Virus record (IMG/VR): IMGVR_UViG_3300027976_000197
Span: 1 to 25,444 of that record
Length of the DNA: 25,444 nt
Origin: a virus
Direction: 5' to 3' (one strand)
The position numbers and the translations under genes are program-made. The notes under the pieces are model-generated. The model was not told the origin of the DNA. It ran no database searches and worked only from the letters and a program-made list of their open reading frames with translations. Below, in pieces: positions 8,207 through 12,918 of this stretch (positions are counted from its first letter, which is position 1; every line of letters begins with the position of its first letter).

Positions 8207-8579
8207 AGGTTATAACGGTAATCCATTACTCAAAAAGCCAAGACAGAGTCACAATTGGTCACCAGAGCAAGTTAAAGAATGGGTAAAGTGCGCAAATGAT
8301 CCAATCTATTTCGCGCAGACATACATAAAAATTGTTCACGTTGATCGTGGACTCATTCCAATTGATTTGTATGATTACCAAGAAGAAATCATTAATAAGA
8401 TAACAAATAACCGTCGAGTTACTGTTGTAACATCTCGTCAGGCCGGTAAGTGTGTCGAAGCTTCAACAGTTATAAATATAAGAAACAAGTTAACCAATAA
8501 AATACAACGAATGTCGGTGGGTGAATTTTATGAAATACAAAAAGCACATAGTGAGAATGATACTGAAGATAAGAAATGA
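8196..8579 (+). CDS. gp17: Large terminase gp17 fragment 1: N-extein (to Walker A Lys) + N-intein 1
   Basis: This 127-residue product has two parts. Residues 1-85 are the N-terminus of a T4-type TerL: 'HNWSPEQVKEWVKCANDP', 'YDYQEEII' (adenine-binding/Q-motif area) and the Walker A 'SRQAGK', which stops at the Lys. Residues 86-127 begin with Cys and read as intein block A ('CVEASTVINIRNK', then 'MSVGEFYEI') before a TGA. The missing Walker A Thr is the first residue after the C-intein at 9920. The product therefore cannot be an active ATPase alone; it should be joined in trans to the 9548 product. The N-intein is unusually short (42 residues) and lacks block B. AAAGGA precedes the ATG inside gp16. 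A chance frameshift does not explain the clean Cys...His-Asn/Thr boundaries. Confidence 0.93.
   Translation: MEVRGYNGNPLLKKPRQSHNWSPEQVKEWVKCANDPIYFAQTYIKIVHVDRGLIPIDLYDYQEEIINKITNNRRVTVVTSRQAGKCVEASTVINIRNKLTNKIQRMSVGEFYEIQKAHSENDTEDKK
8451..8576 (+). other. Split intein 1, N-half (Walker A insertion)
   Basis: It starts at Cys (TGT 8451-8453), directly after the Walker A Lys, and ends at TGA 8577-8579, giving 42 residues. Cys1 is the nucleophile expected for the first acyl shift. Only block A and the next strand/helix ('RMSVGEFYEI') are present; block B (TxxH-like) is on the C-half. This is the atypical early split position. Confidence 0.9.
8471..8478 (+). promoter_or_regulatory. Late-promoter-like TATAAATA inside N-intein 1
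   Basis: This is an exact match to the octamer found upstream of genes 13, 18, 19 and 67, but located within N-intein coding sequence (residues VINI). It lies 51-78 bases before the possible starts of the endonuclease gene. The AT richness makes chance matches possible. Confidence 0.4.
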
Positions 8580-9555
8580 TATTCATACATTTTCAGATTT
8601 AAGAACCATCATCGCAATGCAACAATATGGAATCAAAAGAGTGGTGGGTCGAAGTGATAATATGGCCAGGATAATGAAATCTGGATTATCCTGGCAGCAC
8701 AGGATCGTGTGGATGAAAAATATAAATTCCTATATAGGTAAGAAGGGTGAAAATGTTGGTTGGTTAACAGTCGTGCATAATGATAATGGTGAATATGCCC
8801 ATGACACAATTAGTATGAAATCTGAAAGATGGTCGAATAAAAACAACCCCGGCCACAACCATGGTGGTAGACTATCAGTATACTCTAAAAATAATCCAAA
8901 ATTTAATGCTAAAGCTGCTGAAGTTGCAAAACTAAAAAACAAAGAAAAACAATTAAATGGTTCTTCAATCAGAACACTTCAATATTGGATTAACAAAGGA
9001 TATCCTATTGAAGAAGCTAAAATCAAACTATCTGAACATCAAACGACATTCAGTCTTAAAAAATGCATAGGTGAACATGGTAAAGAGATGGGTCTTGAGA
9101 GATGGAATGAACGCCAAACCAGGTGGCTGAATACACTTAACAACAAAACACAAGACGAAATTGATGCAATTAATATTAAAAAGGCATCAAAAATAAATTA
9201 TAGAACATTGTGGTCGAATAAAATTGATCATCCAGGAAGACTTTATTTAATAAAAATTGGTGATAATCTAAAAATAGGTATTACTACAAAAACTATAAAT
9301 GAAAGATTCTCGCGATGCGGGCTTGAATACAATATTATTGTAGATGATGAAATGAATATTGGTAAGGCGTTTGAGCTTGAGCAACTTACATTAAGAATAT
9401 TTAAGAATTACAGATTTTCCACTAAAGTAACTACAGAAAATTTTAAATATGAATGTTTATCAGAACTATTAATTTTTTTAGAAAAAAATTCTCAAAGAAG
9501 TTACGAATCATTAAATGAAGAATTAAGAAACATAATAAGAGAAAACAATGCATAA
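8557..9555 (+). CDS. Homing endonuclease inside split intein 1 (C-terminal GIY-YIG/T5orf172-like domain)
   Basis: A basic protein (332 residues from ATG 8557) lies between the two halves of intein 1. The N-terminal about 90 residues are unassigned ('VGWLTVVHND', 'YAHDTISMKSERW'). Next come modules I recall from phage homing endonucleases: 'NNPGHNHGGRLSVYS' and 'KKCIGEHGKEMGLERWNERQ', probably DNA-binding. The last about 100 residues carry a GIY-YIG-like core of the T5orf172/MUG113 type: 'LYLIKIGDNLKIGIT', the Arg in 'INERFSR', and a later acidic position. The start is uncertain: GTG 8521 and ATG 8530, 8557 and 8617 share the frame, and none has a strong ribosome binding site; the first two lie deep in N-intein coding. 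The stop overlaps the C-intein 1 start by 8 bases. Its likely role is homing to intein-free terminase genes, by analogy. Confidence 0.75.
   Translation: MILKIRNDIHTFSDLRTIIAMQQYGIKRVVGRSDNMARIMKSGLSWQHRIVWMKNINSYIGKKGENVGWLTVVHNDNGEYAHDTISMKSERWSNKNNPGHNHGGRLSVYSKNNPKFNAKAAEVAKLKNKEKQLNGSSIRTLQYWINKGYPIEEAKIKLSEHQTTFSLKKCIGEHGKEMGLERWNERQTRWLNTLNNKTQDEIDAINIKKASKINYRTLWSNKIDHPGRLYLIKIGDNLKIGITTKTINERFSRCGLEYNIIVDDEMNIGKAFELEQLTLRIFKNYRFSTKVTTENFKYECLSELLIFLEKNSQRSYESLNEELRNIIRENNA
8665..8695 (+). repeat. Perfect 11-base inverted repeat in the endonuclease gene
   Basis: GCCAGGATAAT (8665-8675) pairs perfectly with ATTATCCTGGC (8685-8695) around a 9-base loop. The first arm includes the AT of an in-frame ATG at 8674, and another ATG lies at 8662. 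The hairpin could hide an internal start or act as a regulatory or processing site. No T-run follows, so it is not a terminator. Confidence 0.6.
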
Positions 9556-9919
9556 ACTTTCAGAAACAGTAGAGCGCAAATTTGTAGCATCTTTTGATGT
9601 TGATGAATGGGAAATTGAAACTGATACTGGTTGGGAAGACATTTCAGCTATCCATAAAACTATAGTATATGATGAATGGAAAATTGAAACATCATCCGGT
9701 AAAAAATTAATGTGTGCTGATAATCATATCCTTTTTGATGAAAATTTAAACGAAATATTTACTAAGAACTGTAAACCAAAAGTAACTCATATTATGACTA
9801 AAGATGGTCCAGAATTGGTATTTAAGTGTAATAAAACTGAAAAATCATCTAATATGTATGATATTACTGTAGACAGCGACAATCATAGATTCTATACTAA
9901 TGATATTTTAAGTCACAAT
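9548..9919 (+). other. Split intein 1, C-half
   Basis: It is 124 residues from ATG 9548 to Asn at 9917-9919. Visible blocks are B ('WKIETSSGKKLMCADNHILF', with His as catalytic block B residue), F ('MYDITVDSDNHRFYTNDI') and G ('LSHN'), followed by +1 Thr at 9920. The penultimate His and terminal Asn needed for Asn cyclisation are present. A strand pair before block B ('WEIETDTGWEDIS') belongs to the part normally on an N-intein. Confidence 0.92.
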
Positions 9920-11029
9920 ACTACAACTGCAGCATGTGTGATTCTCCATTATATATTATTTAACGAAGTAAAGCTTGTGGCTTTACTTGCACAGAAGGGT
10001 GATGCTGCTCGAGAAATTTTAGACCGTGTTAAGTTATCATATGAATCTTTACCTGACTGGTTACAACAAGGTGTTGTTTCTTGGAACAAGGGTTCTATTG
10101 AATTAGAAAATGGTTGTAAAGTTATTGCAGCTGCTACATCATCTTCAGCTATTCGTGGTAAATCTGTTAACCTATTGTACATTGATGAATGTGTAGAAGG
10201 CAATTCTTTTGTGTGTGTAGAAATTAAAGATAGATATTTTTATTCTAAAATTGCAGATTTTATAAATATAAATGAAAGCGACTTCATCAATAAGATTGTG
10301 AATAATATGAGTGCAGCAATTTATAAAACTATCAATAAAATAAACGGTAAAGAATATGTAGGTTTACATAGAATATCATCTCCAGATATTCTATACGAGA
10401 TGAGTGAAAGTGGGTCAATTTTTTCCGATGGATATCTAGGGTCTGGTATTAGAATAAAAGATGCTATAGTAAAATATGGCCCAGAAAATATGAGACAAGA
10501 ACTAATATTCTTTTCGGATGATATTAATAAAGTTTCAAATTACGAAGAAATGATAGTTACAAAGGAATACGTAAAGAATGATAATACTTATAATCTCAAA
10601 GTAGGTGGATTAAATTACATCTTAACAGAAACACAGAGGTTGAGTAAGGGTGATAAAATAAAGCATTGGATTCGTAATAACCCAGAAAAACATAAAGAAA
10701 GAATGGATAAAATTAATAAAAATCCAGACAAGATTGCTAAAACTGCGGCCAAACATAGTGGTATGAAAAGATCAGCCGAAACAATAAAAAATATATCTGA
10801 ATCATTGAAGGGCAGTATCCCATATAACTTAGGTAAGAAATATATGCACAATTCCGTCACCGGTGAGATACAGGAATTTGACAGTGAATTACCAGCCGGT
10901 TGGAAATTAGGGACTGGGTGTTCTAATGGGCCTAAAAATAAAAAAGCTTATTTTAATTCTGAAACTCTTCAAATTAAGTTTTACGTTGAAGACTCCGAAC
11001 CGTTTGGTTGGAGTCTAGGAAGAAAATGA
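9548..11029 (+). CDS. gp17: Large terminase gp17 fragment 2: C-intein 1 + middle ATPase extein + N-intein 2 fused to GIY-YIG endonuclease
   Basis: This is a 493-residue composite. Residues 1-124 are C-intein 1, with block B 'SGKKLMCADNH' and the end 'YTNDILSHN'. Residues 125-214 are terminase: 'TTTAACVILHY' completes Walker A, and the segment ends at Walker B 'LLYIDE'. Residues 215-253 are N-intein 2, starting 'CVEGNSFVCVEI'. From Met254 a GIY-YIG nuclease follows in frame: 'AIYKTINKINGKEYVGLH', 'YLGSGIRIKDAIVKYG', the Glu of 'NYEEMIVTKEYV', and 'YNLKVGG'. A NUMOD3-like 'HSGMKRSAETIKNISESLKG' and two 'GW.LG' modules follow. The nuclease could be made as a fusion or start separately at ATG 10307. 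ATG 9548 overlaps the upstream endonuclease stop; the TGA overlaps the next start (ATGA). After splicing on both sides only 90 residues remain in the mature terminase. Confidence 0.92.
   Translation: MHKLSETVERKFVASFDVDEWEIETDTGWEDISAIHKTIVYDEWKIETSSGKKLMCADNHILFDENLNEIFTKNCKPKVTHIMTKDGPELVFKCNKTEKSSNMYDITVDSDNHRFYTNDILSHNTTTAACVILHYILFNEVKLVALLAQKGDAAREILDRVKLSYESLPDWLQQGVVSWNKGSIELENGCKVIAAATSSSAIRGKSVNLLYIDECVEGNSFVCVEIKDRYFYSKIADFININESDFINKIVNNMSAAIYKTINKINGKEYVGLHRISSPDILYEMSESGSIFSDGYLGSGIRIKDAIVKYGPENMRQELIFFSDDINKVSNYEEMIVTKEYVKNDNTYNLKVGGLNYILTETQRLSKGDKIKHWIRNNPEKHKERMDKINKNPDKIAKTAAKHSGMKRSAETIKNISESLKGSIPYNLGKKYMHNSVTGEIQEFDSELPAGWKLGTGCSNGPKNKKAYFNSETLQIKFYVEDSEPFGWSLGRK
10190..10306 (+). 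other. Split intein 2, N-half (Walker B insertion)
   Basis: It starts at Cys (TGT 10190-10192), immediately after the Walker B Asp-Glu. About 39 residues read as block A ('CVEGNSFVCVEI', 'YFYSKIADF') before the frame continues without a stop into the GIY-YIG endonuclease at Met254. Block B is absent here and present on the C-half at 11026. Confidence 0.87.
10261..10268 (+). promoter_or_regulatory. Late-promoter-like TATAAATA inside N-intein 2
   Basis: An exact TATAAATA in the coding sequence for 'FINI' of N-intein 2 lies 38 bases before the ATG (10307) that could start the GIY-YIG endonuclease alone. It resembles the element in N-intein 1. Function is inferred only. Confidence 0.4.
10307..11026 (+). 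other. GIY-YIG homing endonuclease domain with NUMOD3-like tail
   Basis: These are 240 codons in frame with N-intein 2. The GIY-YIG catalytic signature is complete in variant form: Tyr of 'IYK', 'YVG', Arg in 'GSGIRIK', and the Glu/Asn region 'EEMIVTKEY...YNLKVGG'. A basic NUMOD3-like region (about 10700-10840) and two copies of a short module ending 'GWKLG' and 'GWSLG' should bind DNA. It could be translated as part of fragment 2 or from its own ATG at 10307. Confidence 0.85.
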
Positions 11030-11322
11030 AAATCTTAGGTATTGAAGAGTTTGTAGAATTTGAAGGGTTTAAAGAAACTGGAATTAAAAGATGTCTAAAA
11101 ATTATTTTTTTAGACGGATCAAATTTCACGTGTTCAGAAAATCATGCAATAAAGATATCTGATAATAAAGAGTGGTCTTTAGCAAGAGAACTGATTGTAG
11201 GCGATGATCTTAACAGTAAGTCTATAAAAAGTATAGAATCAGTAGGGAATACTCAAACATATTCTCCAATAAATGTTGGAACAGACTTTACTTATTATTC
11301 ATCTGGTTTTTACAATCACAAT
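11026..11322 (+). other. Split intein 2, C-half
   Basis: It is 99 residues ending 'FYNHN' at 11320-11322, followed by +1 Cys (11323-11325). Block B 'SNFTCSENH' has the expected Cys/Thr...His arrangement. His-Asn at the end supports C-terminal cleavage. It is shorter than C-intein 1 and clearly different from it in sequence. Confidence 0.92.
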
Positions 11323-11697
11323 TGTGCGTTTGTCGAAAACTGGGATGAGTTCTTTGCAGCTGTTTTTCCAACAATTTCTTCTGGTAAAACAACAAAAATT
11401 CTATTCACGTCTACTCCTAATGGATTAAATCACTTCTATAAGACTTGTATGGGTGCTAGAGATGGTTCTAATGGTTACCAATATGTTGAAGTGCCGTGGC
11501 AACAAGTTCCTGGTAGAGATGAAGAGTGGAGAAAAGAAACGCTCGCGGCTATGGACTTTGATCTTGAGAAATTTGCTCAGGAATTCGAATGTGTAGCTGG
11601 TGATAGTATGATAGATATTATGAACATAGAAACTAATGAAGTATTCAACATACCAATATCTAGCTTTTATAATTGGGTAATGTTGGAAAATTCATAA
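11026..11697 (+). CDS. gp17: Large terminase gp17 fragment 3: C-intein 2 + ATPase extein + N-intein 3
   Basis: This product is 223 residues from ATG 11026. That start is preferred to the GAG-overlapping start at 11008 because AGGA lies 5 bases upstream and the ATG overlaps the endonuclease TGA (ATGA). Residues 1-99 are C-intein 2: block B 'DGSNFTCSENHAIKI', a block F region 'YSPINVGTDFTYYSSG', end 'FYNHN'. Residues 100-188 are terminase: 'CAFVENWDEF' continues Walker B, then 'ISSGKTTKILFTSTPNGLNHFY' contains the coupling motif, up to 'FAQEFE'. Residues 189-223 are N-intein 3 ('CVAGDSMIDIMNIE', 'IPISSFYNW'), ending at TAA. The fragment therefore has intein halves at both ends, must splice on both sides, and contributes 89 residues to the mature enzyme. 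Confidence 0.92.
   Translation: MKILGIEEFVEFEGFKETGIKRCLKIIFLDGSNFTCSENHAIKISDNKEWSLARELIVGDDLNSKSIKSIESVGNTQTYSPINVGTDFTYYSSGFYNHNCAFVENWDEFFAAVFPTISSGKTTKILFTSTPNGLNHFYKTCMGARDGSNGYQYVEVPWQQVPGRDEEWRKETLAAMDFDLEKFAQEFECVAGDSMIDIMNIETNEVFNIPISSFYNWVMLENS
11590..11694 (+). other. Split intein 3, N-half (ATPase-nuclease junction)
   Basis: It is 35 residues from Cys (11590-11592) to the TAA at 11695-11697. It starts 'CVAGDSMIDIM' after extein 'QEFE'. The insertion point and very short N-half correspond to what I recall of the AceL-TerL split intein (25-residue N-intein, found in a metagenomic phage terminase), which also follows an EFE-type sequence. Confidence 0.88.
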
Positions 11698-11731
11698 TTA
11701 ATAAATATTTTAGACAAAAGAGGTATTAGGT
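11698..11731 (+). promoter_or_regulatory. Intergenic break of intein 3: TTAATAAATA promoter-like element and ribosome binding site
   Basis: The two intein 3 halves are separated by only 34 bases. TTAATAAATA at 11698-11707 is identical to the decamers before gp22, gp23 and the gene at 22234. AGAGG at 11719-11723 is a good ribosome binding site for GTG 11732. There is no room for an endonuclease. Confidence 0.6.
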
Positions 11732-12013
11732 GTGAAGACTTCACGTAAGTATATGATACTCACACCAACTGGGTGGAGTAATTTTTCTGGAATAAGAAGA
11801 AAACACTCTACTAATGTTATTAAAATTGATGACGGCATCGCGACATTAAAGTGTACAAAAGATCATCTAATTAAAATAGATGGAAACTTTACACAAGCTC
11901 AACATCTAATTGAAAAATTTACAATAACAGATGAATCTTCTCAAGATGTATACGATATCTTAGATGTCGAATTAAATAACGAATATATTACAAATGGATT
12001 TATTAGCCACAAT
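11732..12013 (+). other. Split intein 3, C-half (AceL-TerL-like)
   Basis: It is 94 residues ending 'FISHN' at 12011-12013, followed by +1 Cys (12014-12016). 'MILTPTGWSNFSGI' and 'YITNGFISHN' resemble what I recall of the AceL-TerL C-intein ('KILSPNGFSNFNGI', 'YITNGVVSHN'). Block B is 'LKCTKDH'. The terminal His-Asn and +1 Cys are present. Confidence 0.9.
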
Positions 12014-12853
12014 TGTGCATGGCTTGGTAGTTCTGGTACACTGATATCTGGTGCTGTACTAAAAACTCTAGTTGGTCAAATTCCAATTAAAGCTCACGAT
12101 GGGCTTAAAATGTATTTCGAACCAGACCCGCTTAGAAAATATACCATGACTGTAGATACGTCACAGGGCAAGGGTTTAGACTATTCTTCGATACAAATCA
12201 TAGATATAACTGAAATGCCATACCAACAGGTATGTACTTTTAAAAACAATCTCATGACGCCAGGCGATTTCTCTGAATTAATTTTCAGAATGAGTAAGAC
12301 ATATCACGATGCTACCATATTGATAGAATTAAATGATGTAGGACATACAGTCGCAGAGACCATCTATAATGAATATGAAGCAGAAACTCTAATTTCAACT
12401 GAAAGTGCTGGAGCTAGAGGTAAAAGAATATCAGCTGGATTTGGTAAATCATCAGAGAAGGGTATTAGAGTATCAAAATCTGTTAAAGGATTAGGTTGTT
12501 CTGTACTTAAATTGTTGATAGAACAGCGCCAACTTATCATTAACGATCATGATACTATTCATGAATTGTCACGATTTTCTAAAAAGGCCAATTCCTATGA
12601 AGCAGAATCTGGAGCACATGACGATTTAGTTATGCCTCTAGTCATATTTGCATGGATGACTGATCAGCAATACTTTAAAGATCTTACAGACATAAATACT
12701 CTAATGAAACTCAGAGATAAAACTGAAGATCAGTTGATGAATGAACTAAGTGGATTTGGATTTGTGGACGATGGAAGTTCGTATCATCAAGAAGAAGATA
12801 CAATAATTGATATGACAACTGACTTTCGTCAAGAGTTCCGCGGGCTTTTTTAA
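11732..12853 (+). CDS. gp17: Large terminase gp17 fragment 4: C-intein 3 + nuclease-domain extein
   Basis: This product is 373 residues from GTG 11732, chosen for the AGAGG 8 bases upstream; ATG 11753 is the alternative. Residues 1-94 are C-intein 3: 'MILTPTGWSNFSGIRRK', block B 'ATLKCTKDHLIKI', end 'YITNGFISHN'. Residues 95-373 are the terminase C-terminal part, opening 'CAWLGSSGTLISG'. The RNase H-like nuclease residues are intact: D142 in 'TMTVDTSQGKGLDYSS', E199 in 'ILIELNDVG', and D297/D298 in 'AHDDLVMPLVIF'. These would cut concatemeric DNA during packaging. Summed exteins (85+90+89+279) give 543 residues, near other T4-like TerLs (T4: 610). GGCTT/AAGCC around the stop could form a small hairpin. 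Confidence 0.93.
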   Translation: MKTSRKYMILTPTGWSNFSGIRRKHSTNVIKIDDGIATLKCTKDHLIKIDGNFTQAQHLIEKFTITDESSQDVYDILDVELNNEYITNGFISHNCAWLGSSGTLISGAVLKTLVGQIPIKAHDGLKMYFEPDPLRKYTMTVDTSQGKGLDYSSIQIIDITEMPYQQVCTFKNNLMTPGDFSELIFRMSKTYHDATILIELNDVGHTVAETIYNEYEAETLISTESAGARGKRISAGFGKSSEKGIRVSKSVKGLGCSVLKLLIEQRQLIINDHDTIHELSRFSKKANSYEAESGAHDDLVMPLVIFAWMTDQQYFKDLTDINTLMKLRDKTEDQLMNELSGFGFVDDGSSYHQEEDTIIDMTTDFRQEFRGLF

Positions 12854-12864
12854 GCCACGTTTAT

Positions 12865-12872
12865 TATAAATA
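12865..12872 (+). promoter_or_regulatory. T4-type late promoter octamer upstream of gene 18
   Basis: An exact TATAAATA lies in the 65-base gap after the terminase, 46 bases before gp18. A strong GGGAGA ribosome binding site follows just before the ATG. Confidence 0.75.
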
Positions 12873-12918
12873 TTAAAATAAATCACAATAAACAAACGCC
12901 TTTCGTAGGGAGATTAAG

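Noticed and set aside
8451-12013. Group I introns with endonuclease ORFs instead of inteins
   Set aside because: The sequences flanking the exteins are translated in frame with them and carry intein blocks A, B, F and G. The exteins join at the protein level at Cys/HN boundaries, so RNA splicing is not needed, and I did not see group I core elements.
8196-12853. Terminase as a decayed pseudogene or product of frameshift errors
   Set aside because: Each break has a Cys at the start and His-Asn plus Thr/Cys at the end, ribosome binding sites or overlapping starts, and intact terminase motifs. Random damage would not give this pattern three times.
12843-12856. GGCTT-TTTT-AAGCC hairpin at the end of gp17 as a terminator
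   Set aside because: The stem is only five bases, overlaps the stop codon and lacks a following T-run; a late promoter lies directly downstream. Too weak to call.
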